A stretch of DNA of 64,000 nucleotides. It comes from Chytridium lagenaria. Its lineage: Eukaryota; Chytridiomycota; Chytridiomycetes; Chytridiales; Chytridiaceae. The DNA lies in assembly GCA_025449115.1 (NCBI GenBank), contig JAHLKC010000099.1, positions 1-64,000 on the forward strand, given 5' to 3'. Under the pieces are notes generated by a model. The model had not been told where the DNA came from and searched no databases. It was given only the letters and a program-made list of their open reading frames with translations. Position numbers and translations under genes: made by a program. This document shows positions 10,002 through 19,982 of the stretch, one piece after another; position 1 is the first letter of the stretch; each line of letters starts with the position of its first letter.

Positions 10002-11096
10002 AAGATATTTCATTAGCCGTACATTTTGCTCCTTTATTATTATTAGTGGAAAATGGAAATACATTTAAAAAATTTTCAGTTTTATAGAAATTTTATATTT
10101 CTTATGCATATATTGATTTTAACCTTAATCTCCAAATAAATAATAATATTTTGTATCTACATTTTATTCCCCGTTACGAAAAATGAAAATTGGATGTGCT
10201 TTCTCAAATTTGCGCACGTTCCTGACATTCCGGCGAAACTCCTGCTTCTCTCCCAGCACAGTTTGACAAGTGATTTTTCTTGGCCTCACTGTTTCGGTAT
10301 TGGCCAATTTTATCGTCTCCCTGCATACCCGAAAACATGCGCCAACACACATCATTTTATGTATCTTCAAGACTCGCTCTATGTGCTCAGCCTGTGTACG
10401 ATGATGATATCTCTTAATTCACCTGATCCCATCCAAGCCGTTTATGAGCTTCAAATGAGCCTCAACGTTACACGTCGCGTCGAGGAATGTGCGGAGAATG
10501 TAGGAGTAGCAGGCGTTGAGGTTTGACAAAAGGCCAGAATGGAGACAGAGGGAAGAGAGAGCGAAGGGTTTGGCGCTCTGTAGATATGGAGAGACAATCC
10601 ATGTAGATAGGGTCATTATAAGTGCTAGTTGATGTTCACCTTGGCCTTTATATATCGTCATTATGGCGTGTTTGGTGTGTTTGTGTGGATTATTGTATTA
10701 GGGTGACGTGAAGCAACAACCGAAACGACGTCGAGTCATTGTGATTTTGGAACACAAGTAGGTGGTTAAAAAGTTGGGACTAGTAAAAAACTGCGCCCAT
10801 AGAGCATTTGCAGTAAAATCGGCAGCAGTGGTGCAACATTTTGACCACCAGCATCGATATACAATTATTCCATATTTGCTTTTTCACACCACAAGCAATA
10901 TGCTCAACACAACAAAGGCGATGGAGCGGGGGAGGTGGGGAAGACCTGGGGATGACTTGGACTCGATCGAGTTTGTAAATAATTTAATAAATACTTTGAT
11001 ATAGTTAGTGGCCTTTATTTTGGGCAGTTTCTTGTGTCCAGAATTGGCCTTGTCCGAAATGAGGCGTCCATGGGCTTCGTTATCACTTGGAAAAAC
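10002..11096. other. Intergenic, no convincing gene
   Basis: AT-rich to about 10180, then mixed composition. Short open frames exist on both strands (for example 10419-10661 minus and 10194-10526 plus), but none shows a recognisable motif or exon structure. It probably includes transposon remnant and the upstream region of the ankyrin gene. Confidence 0.5.
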
Positions 11097-12537
11097 ATGA
11101 TTACGGACCTGCCGGTCGAGGTCGTTCGGCATGCTGCCTGTTTCCTTCACCCTTACAAAGCGCTGGACTTGGAGAAAGCCCTAAAGCCGTCCATGCCGTC
11201 GTTGAATTTGCGAGACACATCATTTTGCAGTAAATTGTTTAAAGCAGCTTGTTGAGGATTCGTTGAGGAGGGTAACGTCAAGCTCGTCAACCGCTACCTT
11301 TAATGAAATTGACGTCAACAAGGATGACTATACTTCCGCTGAGACTGTTCTTGCTATGTTAGATTGGGGGTTCTCGGGACTGGTTATGTTGGAGCATTAT
11401 TCCTGAACCATGGATTCACCTTTCGGACTCTTCGCCTTGTTGCGCCCGAATTTCAATCGCTGGATACAGTTCCCGACCTTCCACGGCCCCTCCGTGACCC
11501 TCTCTTTCTCGCGCTTCTCGGCCTAGACAAGGCATCCGCTTTTTCAACTTTCGACGTTACGGCGCATCGGTTCTTTGCAATGTTCTGGGTGGCAAACAGG
11601 ACCGGATGGGACTTGCAAGACAAAAAGGTGCTTGAGTGTTAGAGTGTTTGGTCGGCTAATGGAGCGTGGTGGGGATCACATGGAAAGTTTTGGAAAGGTG
11701 CTGGATGTGGCAGCACGACATGGGAACGAGGAGGTTGTGGAGAAGCTTTTGGATAGGGTGGATGTTACAGAGGACGATAGCTATGCGATGAGATGTGCAG
11801 CGGAGTTTGGGCGATTTGGGGTGTTGAAATTGTTGCTAGAACGAGGAGCCAAACCAGGGGCTCGTTCTAATCATGCGATAATGGTTGCGTGCCGAAACGG
11901 TTGGGAAAACATAGTGAAGCTCCTCTTAGACTGGAAACCGATTATACGTCATGGCGGAGTCGTGGATAGTGAGGACGAGGTTGATCCCGGCATTGGAAAT
12001 AACTTTCCGCTACGTATTGCGGCGAGTGAAGGTCACATTGGGGTTGTTAGGCTACTTCTTCGGGATATGAGAGTCAATCCCAGCGCCGACAGGAGTTACG
12101 CACTAAGAAAGGCATCGGAAAACGGATTTGATGAGGTCGTGGAAGTTTTAGTACGCGATCCGAGGGTGGATCCTGCAGCAGACGATTCGGCAGCTTTAAG
12201 AGGAGCAGCAGAAATGGGACATGTTGGGGTTATAAGGCATTTGATTGGAACGGGAAAGGTGGATATTAAGGCGAGAAATTGGGAGGCGATAAGGGTGGCC
12301 ATTGAGAAAGGACATGTGGAGGTTGTAAGGGAATTGGTGAGGGGTTGGAGGGGGCCGAGGGCGATAATGAAGATGCATGAGTTAGATGCGAATGAAGATG
12401 ATGCGAGATTTGTAGCCGAATTTCAGACCGGATTAGGGAACGCAATGAGGGTTGTGATTAATTGCACGCTGTCAGATGGCAGAAGGACCTCTATGGCAAT
12501 GCACCTTGATACTGGGGTGGTTACCTGTACTCTGTAA
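11097..12537 (+). CDS. Ankyrin-repeat protein with F-box-like N terminus
   Basis: Start chosen at 11097 (ITDLPVEVVRHAACFLHPYK), an F-box-like LPxEVxxxxxxFL segment, followed by a region with WANRTGWDLQ. From about 11690 there are at least six ankyrin-type units, recognisable by repeats such as ALRKASENGFDEVVEVLV, ALRGAAEMGHVGVIRHLI and AIRVAIEKGHVEVVRELV, with spacing near 33 residues. Single-base breaks interrupt the frame near 11252, 11400 and 11637; the 320-codon stretch from about 11575 to 12537 is intact. If joined, the protein is about 480 residues. Ankyrin proteins of this form may be adaptors, and with an F-box could act in ubiquitin ligase recognition, but that is inference. No signal peptide or membrane segment was seen. 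Confidence 0.75.
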
Positions 12538-13568
12538 TAGTTGTGATGTAAGAACCAAGTAAACTTAATCCCAAGTACCCATTATGATCCGGATGTAAAC
12601 CACTTGCTTTTTTTTGTTGGTTTTAACTCACCAACTTCACCTCCCAATCTCCAACTTTTCGGTAGAGCTACTCAGAAAACCTTTTCCCACTTATTCAGCG
12701 GTATCCAAGAGCAGCGATGCGCTTGATCCTCTACTCACCTTGCAGATTGGCGCCATTAAGATAGCCTTTACGAAAATAATGGAAACTAGGGTTTAAGATT
12801 CCCGAGTGCGCCACTGTTAGTGCAGCACAGGGTGCTTCTTTTCAAAACCCCCAATTATACAGAACTATAGGCAATTTAGAAGTCTTGCTAAACAAATCAG
12901 ACGCAATCTCTATTGTGGAATCGTGCGCGCGCGATTTGCGATCCATATGTGCGATCCATACGCTTTCTTCATGCAATTGCAAGGTCTCTTTGATCCTCTT
13001 GTTCATTTGCCACCATTAACATCGAATCTAAGCTCCACGTCTTACTCGCTACTTCAACACATTCACTTATAAGCCTTTCATTGGCCTTTCTTTAAACGAT
13101 ACGGTTTATTGATAATATTGGACATGATGTAAAACTATATACATATGTAGAGTATACGATTAATTTCTGGAATATGTACATTAGACGTTGCCCTAGACCT
13201 TGTCTTTGCATAACGAACTTGAAACAATCACAGCGCTTGCCAACCTACACACACTGCATCCATCCGGCAGGCTTTCCATCGGATCACCATTCGATGGAAA
13301 AGAGAATTCACGTGAATATCCCATGAACTTTGCGCGAGCGTACCGAAGCATACTTCCCTCATTCCACCGTTCATGTCTTAACTATGCATCAAGATTTAAG
13401 CATCTGAGTTTCTTCAGTTGAATTAACTCGCCGGCGTCTTCAAAACGAACTCCGAATTGAGGGATTGTGACCCACACTTGCGGAAACGCTCCTGAGTTCA
13501 TACAGGCGCGTTCCGTATCTAGAGTTGGACAATCATACATACAGAGCCAGAAAAACTTTCAAACAGCG
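12538..13568. other. Intergenic, no gene seen
   Basis: Downstream of the ankyrin gene. Open frames are short and lack motifs. AT-rich around 13080-13200. The last 100 bases probably hold the promoter and 5' leader of the Cys/His-module gene. Confidence 0.5.
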
Positions 13569-15265
13569 ATGTTCTCCATGAAGACGCTTCAGAAGAACGG
13601 CGCCGACTTCCTCGTCTGCGAGCGGCATCACCTTGAATTCTGCCACTACTGCTTCTGCGACTACAGGGAGATGAACCAGATGTTTCAAGATGAGGTTCAA
13701 AACAAGCGATCTTTTCGCAAGGATGGTACGTCATTGGGCAAGGGCCTGCTTAAGGCAGGCACCCATGTGATGATGCCAGATGAGAGCGGGAAAGTCCCTC
13801 CTACTCCTCTTTACGCAATCATCCGTGGTGTCGGCAAGGAGACAGATAGAACATCGCTTTACTTCGGCGATCAATCTTAACCTTGGAAAATGTTGAGACA
13901 AAAGAGACCTTTCGCTATCCTGTTGAATTTGTTCATGACGAATATCTGGTCAAAGGGCGCGACGGCGTCTACGAGGCAATTACGATTGAAGGCGGACCTT
14001 CCCGACATGATATGACAGCAGAACAGCTCGTATCAACTTTTAATCGAACCACCATCCCGCGTCAAGTACCTACCACAGCTTCTACCGAAAAAACAGTAAC
14101 GCAAAAGAAGAATGGCGTTGACTTTGTTGTCTGCGATATGCACCGTTCTGAGACCTGTAGCTGGTGTAGAACTAACTTTACCAGCATCAATAAGAATCTG
14201 CAGAAGGAGGCCATGAAGAATGACTGTCGACCTGACGGTACTACATTAGGGAATGATCTTCTGGATTCTGGTAGCCTTGTTCGCCTTCCCAATAGTGGTG
14301 GAAGGAGTCTGCCCAGCGTTTTGGAAGGTGTTATACGAGGGCTCGGGAGAGCGATGGTGATGGTGGGAACAACTACGTCATTGAGGATAGAAAGACTGCG
14401 GAGCTAAGTCGCCATTCCGTCAAAACTGTGCATGAGACATTTCTTGTTAGAAAACCCAACAAAAAATACGGAAAGATCTCGGATTTCCTTCAGTCAAGAC
14501 CTATGAGATCTTTAAGTGGGCAGACCGAGAACCCCCAGCTGTTTCTGTAAATTTCAAAGCGTCTGCTCCTCCTTCGTCGACCTCTCCCACTGGTAGCAAA
14601 ACTAAGACTTCGTCGGAGTCCCAGACGGAACCCATCGTTTCTTCAACCCTCAAGCCTTCCTATTCTCCGACCACTTTCCCACTCGCCCGAATGGCCCTAG
14701 CCAATTTTTGAGCTTTGAGAGAAATGATGCCGAGTTCCCCATTTGTGCATCGCATCTCCTGGAGACATGCCAGAAGTGCAATGTTCCTTTTACTCAGCCA
14801 AACAAAAGCGTCCGAGATGGCCCCATTTCGTCTTTATCTATCATCAAGAGCGGAAATTCTATCACTTTTTCAAATGACGGGGCAGATTTGACAGTTTGCA
14901 AGCTTCACCATCTTGAAGTCTGCGCGAGCTGCGGGGTTGATGCCAGGGATGACAACATGATGCATGAGATGGAAGCTAGCAAAAAGCGTGATTGTCGCCC
15001 CGATGGAACCTTCCTCGGCATTGGTTTAGCTAAAGCTGGAACTCACGTTCAGCGTAAAAGTAATGGACGGGATGTTGATTTGGATGGCGTTATTCGAGGG
15101 GTAGGCAAGGACATGAATGAGTTGAGTGCATCATGGGGAGAGATGACATATGTCATTGAAAATCAGAAGTCGAAAGAGCTTGTTCGATATCCTGTGCAAA
15201 CTGTGCATCAAGAATTCTTCACTTCTGTTAAGCTAGGAAAGCTTTTGCAGCTGTCATCAGCATGA
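13569..15265 (+). CDS. Protein with tandem Cys/His modules, unidentified
   Basis: Start chosen at the ATG at 13569; the open frame extends slightly upstream without ATG. Four copies of a short finger, C-x2-H-x2-E-x-C-x2-C, are seen: VCERHHLEFCHYC, VCDMHRSETCSWC, ICASHLLETCQKC and VCKLHHLEVCASC. Three are followed by a second conserved block (RPDGT.LG..L..AGTHV... GVIRG.GK) and a third (Y.IE...KE..RYPV..VH.E), giving modules of about 120-130 residues. The C-H-C-C spacing suggests metal binding. A Ser/Thr/Pro linker (about 14550-14690) separates module 2 from the half-module 3. Frameshifts are inferred near 13878, 14350, 14500 and 14705. I do not recognise the family; it may be a lineage-expanded zinc protein. 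Cellular role unknown. Confidence 0.65.
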
Positions 15266-15782
15266 AGTTGGAGACATATTTTTTCTTGTATGCTCAAGTC
15301 AAGTTACCCTAGTTTAATCGCTAAGCACTACTCAAAAAAATTCTGCAAACTCGGGGTGATCGAAAGAAACTAAATATATTCTCATAATCTCAACTTATTT
15401 TTTTTTTAAAAGTTCCTGCTCCTTGCATATATTTACAGACTTGGAATGGAAAAATGACTCCTTGGCATTATTAATGTGAGCATTGTTAAAAATCATACAG
15501 TTTCTTTTTTCGAAATATCATAAAAAACCAAAAAATGAATTCAATTGCGTTCTAATAACTATTTTATTTTTTTAACTTCAGTTGTAAATCCACAAAAGGC
15601 TATCTTCAACAAATGTTTAGTTTTTAATCGCAGAAAGATGCACACTACTCAGAAGCTTGGAGTCCTATCTTCTACTTGTTAACTTGTTATATCCATGTTT
15701 TTGTCCACAATGATAACGACACTTTTCTGGAAATCGCATTTTCTGAATACTTTTCAATGCTCACGACCCCTCGTCTGATCAA
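15266..15782. other. Intergenic, AT-rich
   Basis: No gene seen. It lies between the 3' end of the Cys/His-module gene and the 3' end of a minus-strand gene, so the two genes converge here. Poly-T tracts occur near 15400 and 15565. Confidence 0.6.
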
Positions 15783-17018
15783 CTAGATTTTCCTTTCTCT
15801 CGTCCATTTTTCAACAACGATCACATCATCCTCCTTCACCGTCGGCTTGCACTCTGTCCACCTTACGATCTTTTCAAACACATCTCTCAGCACCTCAAGC
15901 TCCTCTGCAGCCCACTCAAACTGGTACAGCGGCGTCTCCAATGTCGACGGTCTGCTGGTATAAGGTTAACAAAAGAAACACAAGTATCTTTCGATGTAAA
16001 GTTTAGTGCGGTCAATCAGCTCGAAGGAAGTCACGCGGTGTTGGTTGCGGTTGGGAACGACAGCACAACGATTTTTCTGCTTTCCATTGCATCAGTGCAT
16101 TGGATAATCTCGAAAAGTGCTTATGGATCCCTATACGAATGCAAGACTATGGTGCTTGCACTGATCATATCTGATGCTATCGTCAATAATTCATGGCAGT
16201 CCACACGTGAGGTTATGATGTTGTCGATACAGTAATAGAAGATCCCTGTTGCAATGGCCCCCTCGTTCTTTGGTCACTCTAGATGCCATGATGATCCCTT
16301 GAACTCGGGATTTAATATTCCCGCAGAGGTTGACGAACTCTGGGGGTTGATGTAATCACTGTTTTACTTGTTTTGGAGGAATCAATGAAATTCGGAAAGA
16401 GGGAAACGTCTATGGTGAAGAGTTTTCCTTGATTAAGTTGGCCCCGATCATAACGTTCGAGGCATCATTTCTTTCTTCATATGGTCGGCCATGGTGTATA
16501 TGCTTCCTCCTCGTCTGTTATGGTCTCAAACTTTTCGATGTTCTCGTCTAGGATTTCGGAAACAACTTGGGGATATGGCCGTTAACTAAGGTGCGGGTGG
16601 GTGTTCTATGTTTAACATGCGATGCAGGCGTGCTCGACAATCGGCCGCATACGACCAAAAATCTCGCCAATATACTATCGTAAAGCTCGGGATGTCTTCA
16701 TTTGGAGATGCTGCTGATATAAGACGTGACCGTAACTGCCCTTACAGTCAACGGCAAAAACCGCGGGCAGCAATGGTATTTTTTAACATGTCGTCGTCCC
16801 GGACTACGAGTTCCAAACAAGGCTTGGGCTACCAGAGATGAAGCAATAGTTGGAAGGATGAAAAAAGTCAAGTCTTCTCGCCCGATCCTGGGTGCCATTT
16901 TTGTTAGCCTGGCCTCCTCCTCCACCGATGCCATCCAAGCATCCATCAACCACGTCACAGCATCATTTGTAGGACCCACAGGCGTGAGCGGCCAGAACCT
17001 CGCCCCTCCCACTTTCAT
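15783..17018 (-). CDS. Unidentified multi-exon gene
   Basis: Coding-like minus-strand sequence occurs in several pieces. The 5' piece from 17018 reads KVGGARFWPLTPVGPTNDAV and TWLMDAWMASVEEEARLTKM; a middle piece near 16480-16560 reads VVSEILDENIEKFETITDEE; the 3' piece, 15962 to the stop at 15783, reads LETPLYQFEWAAEELEVLRD and VIVVEKWTRERKI. The 3' piece follows an acceptor-like ...TATACCAG. Codon quality and charge patterns support a real gene, but exon joins are uncertain and single-base errors are likely. No family was recognised. It converges with the upstream Cys/His gene and is divergent from TSR3. Confidence 0.4.
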
Positions 17019-17247
17019 CTCTTTTAATATTAGATAAACCAGTTACTGCCCTCGCGCCATACCCCTGCAGTGATGGTGGTAGGTAGTCAGGTTGGCAGTG
17101 TTTTTGGAAATCAATTTTTGAAATTGGAACAGAAAACGAATAAGCAGGTAAGACTGACTGTTCACCACCATCGAGCAAAGGATACTTGTTTCGCTTGTTT
17201 TAACCCTTTCCTTCTCACATTGCCTTTCTCATTCTATCTGTAGTCGC

Positions 17248-18485
17248 ATGCCTCGCAAGGAATTTTGTGGGTAAAAGGTCCGCCGGTTTTGGCGGTGCTG
17301 CCCGTCGAGGGTCCAACAGGGCTCTCAAGCAGGAAGGTGATGATCAGGACGAGTCTATCAACTCCATGCATCACAGTGACTCGGATGCTGGCGAGAACGT
17401 CGATATCGGTGTATCGTTGGCCATGTGGGTAAGCACAAAACATTTATATATATAGAGTAATCACTGTTCGTCTCCCTTCCTCTTTCTCTTTCCTCGAATG
17501 AATGTATAATACCCTTTTTTTTTGTTATGTATATGTGAATGGTAGGATTTCGATCATTGCGATCCAAAGCGATGCTCTGGAAAGAAATTGGTGAGGATTA
17601 AGGTAGTCCGACAGCTTCGGGTGGGGCAGCGGTTTAAAGGAGTTGTCATGACTCCAAAAGGCAAACAGTCCGTCTCGCCGGCAGACAGAGCTATCATGCT
17701 GGAAGAAGGATGCTGTGTAGTGGATTGTTCATGGGCAAGGATCGATGAAGTTCCGTTTGAGAAGATTAGGTCCCCGAATGAGAGATTGTTACCTTATCTG
17801 GTTGCTGCCAACCCTGTTAATTATGGACGTCCCTTCAAACTTAATTGCGTGGAGGCTCTTGCTGGTGCGCTTTTCATTGCTGGTGAGTAATGCTGTCTTC
17901 TACGTCATACTTGAAGTCACATTTTTTTGATTTACAACTTCGGGTTTCAGGCTTGGATGAGGATGGTCACAAGCTCATGTCACGCTTTTCTTGGGTCATG
18001 CCTTCTACGACATTAACAAAGACCTTTTCGCACTTTACTCTAAGTGCAAGGATTCTGCGGATGTAGTGAAAGCTCAGCACACGTACCTTGCAAGAGTTGA
18101 GAAAGGTGAGTGTCTACGATTTTTACTACGATCTTTTTTTTGGTCTTCATTTCTGATTATATACACAGAGGCATCTGATCGCCGCGACCAGAGCTCAGAC
18201 GATCCTTTTGCGCTCAACCCCAACAGGACTACGGGAGGAAGCGGAAGCCGCTGGCGGCGACGAGACGGAGACGACGAGAGTGAGGAAGAGGATGATGAGG
18301 AGGACGATGAGGACGAAGATGACGAAGACGATTATGAAGAAGGCGACGATGATGGCGATTACGTCGATATCGTAGACAAATTGGGTAATAGCATGAGGAC
18401 TCTCCGAACAACGATCAACGAGGAAGATTATGAGCAAGTAACTGATTCGTTTGGAAACACTGTCTTGAAAAAAAAGGCGTCTTAA
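17248..18485 (+). CDS. TSR3: 18S rRNA aminocarboxypropyltransferase TSR3
   Basis: TSR3 transfers the 3-amino-3-carboxypropyl group from S-adenosylmethionine to a hypermodified pseudouridine of 18S rRNA, a late step of small-subunit maturation. The family signature is clear: LAMWDFDHCDPKRCSGKKL, VSPADRAIMLEEGCCVVDCS, WARIDEVPF, then RSPNERLLPYLVAANPVNYG and LNCVEALAGALFIAG. Four exons are inferred: 17248-17428, 17546-17882, 17951-18105 and 18169-18485, with GT-AG introns. The C terminus is a long Asp/Glu tract (about 18280-18360), as in fungal homologues. Two single-base breaks are evident: an extra T near 17266 (MPRKEF then VGKRSAGFGG) and a missing G near 17994, where WGHAFYDINKDLFAL is expected. 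Confident identification. Confidence 0.93.
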
Positions 18486-18603
18486 CAACTCTTCCATCCG
18501 CTTTTATTTTTTCTTGTATTGTATATAATACTAGGAGACAGGCTCCGCTCTTCACTGCGGGGAAATTTGTTTCTTTGCTTTTTTTTCGTTCAAGAAAAAA
18601 CAT

Positions 18604-18960
18604 TTAATTTGCAAATTCACTATGTCTTCTCATGATTTTGTTGATGCCTTTGATGACCTCTTGGTACACAATGTTCTTTGTTTCTTGCGACTTCCTCCGA
18701 CATCTTCGGTCATTGACGTTTTCTTTCGTGTCGGGTCTTGACAGAGCAACGTAGAGTTGGCCACGTGCGAAAACGGGATAGCACAGCAGGTGACGTGATC
18801 AGAACGTTGACATTTGACGCAGACATTGCACGCGAGAGTGTAACGTAGAGCGTAACGTAGAGCTGACTGTGTGTAAACACTGGCTCCGGCCCGGAGCCAG
18901 ACCCTTTGTGAATTGTCAAGGTGTGTGCTGTGAAGTTGAAAAAGAATTAAAGAGAAAAAC
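18604..18960 (-). pseudogene. Pif1/Helitron-type helicase C-terminal remnant
   Basis: Two pieces of the C-terminal motif of Pif1-like helicases (consensus roughly MTINKSQG ... PVFTHGQLYVALSR) occur in different minus-strand frames. The right piece (from 18919) reads MTIHKGSGSGPEPVFTHSQL, with a duplicated YVTL and then SRAMSASNVNVLI. The left piece (about 18605-18785) reads PVFARGQLYVALSRPDTKEN and ends INKIMRRHSE before a stop. Having the same motif twice within 200 bp suggests a tandem duplication or two nested copies. Upstream helicase motifs (Walker A and B) are absent, so this is a dead fragment, probably from a Helitron. Confidence 0.65.
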
Positions 18961-18962
18961 AC

Positions 18963-19057
18963 AATAATGGGTGCAGTGGCAGACGCCTGAGGTGTGCAAA
19001 ATACGAGAACACGTAAAGAAGGACGTCGTCTAGACACTGACGGGTAAGGGTGGCCAA
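18963..19057 (+). repeat. Repeat family A, copy 1
   Basis: First of three similar copies sharing GGTGTGCAAAATACGAGAAC, a GGACGTC core and CACTGACGGGTAAGGGTGGC. This copy carries ACGTAAAGAAGGACGTCGTC in the centre. It lies just upstream (on the minus strand) of the helicase remnant, so it may be part of that element's non-coding end. Confidence 0.8.
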
Positions 19058-19358
19058 CGTCAAGTGTTTACATTGCAATTTATTTTTTTTGCTCATCAGC
19101 ATAAAGCGTTACGCCTCGATGTTAGTTTGTCAAAAATCGGTATTGGAGCGCCGTTGTCCTTGTTGTTGCTGGGGGAGAGCTGTTGCGGTTCCTTGCTGTG
19201 AAGCCTTGGATTTTGTGGCAAGGCCCTTGTATAGATGAATCTGGGAGGAGGATTGAGGGGAACGAAACGGAGACACTCAGTTGTATTTTATCAAATGATA
19301 AAACCCGGGGCTTAGTTGTATTATGTTATGACACAGAGTATATTTAAAGAAAAAAAAA

Positions 19359-19449
19359 CATAATGGTCGCAGTGACAGATGTCTGAGGTGTGCAAAACAC
19401 GAGAACACGTATAGAGGGACGTCTTAACACTGACAGGTAAGGGTGGCTA
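19359..19449 (+). repeat. Repeat family A, copy 2
   Basis: Shares the CATAATGG...CGCAGTG..AGA left part with copy 1, and the core GAGAACACGTATAGAGGGAC with copy 3. It ends TGACAGGTAAGGGTGGCTAA and is followed by an A-rich tract of AAAACC units. Confidence 0.8.
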
Positions 19450-19495
19450 AAAACCAAAAACCAAACCAAAAACAATAAAAAACAAAAAAAAAACA

Positions 19496-19560
19496 GGGTG
19501 TGCAAAATACGAGAACACGTATAGAGGGACGTCTTAGCACTGACGGGTAAGGGTGGCCAA
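19496..19560 (+). repeat. Repeat family A, copy 3
   Basis: Head-to-tail with copy 2 at a period of about 111 bp, lacking the left part. Nearly identical core (ATACGAGAACACGTATAGAG, then TGACGGGTAAGGGTGGCCAA) and again followed by AAAACC-rich DNA. Confidence 0.8.
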
Positions 19561-19982
19561 AAACCAAAAAACCAAACCAAACAAAAAGGGGTTGCTCCGT
19601 GTCAACGGGAAACAAAAATATAGAGAGAGAGAATGAAACAAGAGGAAAAAAAAAAAACAACAACTAAACTAACGCGGGTAGGTAATCGTTAAAATCTCGA
19701 AAAAGATGCTTCCACCGTAATATATAAAACCTTTGGTTGATAGCAAAAAGTTAGTGTTTTCATTTTCCGGAGGAGAAGCCTGAAGTGAAAAGAAAACTCA
19801 CCTTACAGCATCAAGATATCATAATTCCAAAATAATTCTTTTATCCATAAAAAATTCGCGTCCTGGCTGATAACGATTGATTAGATTTTTAATCTTTATC
19901 GGATTCGTAAACTGGGGAATCTCTTACCTTATAGCACAGGCTGATATACAAACTATACGACTCAGATTGATTAAACCCCTCC
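19561..19982. other. Intergenic
   Basis: A-rich microsatellite-like DNA at the left, otherwise AT-rich with no gene seen. It forms the 3' flank of the minus-strand microexon gene. Confidence 0.5.

Noticed and set aside
17991..18168. An independent start at 17991 for an acidic protein
   Set aside because: This is TSR3 exon 3 in a shifted frame plus read-through of an intron (18106-18168); the sequence matches the TSR3 family after one missing base.
19344..19663. Minus-strand open frames rich in Phe, Leu and Trp
   Set aside because: They arise from A-rich AAAACC repeats and the family A copies, with no start context or splice structure.
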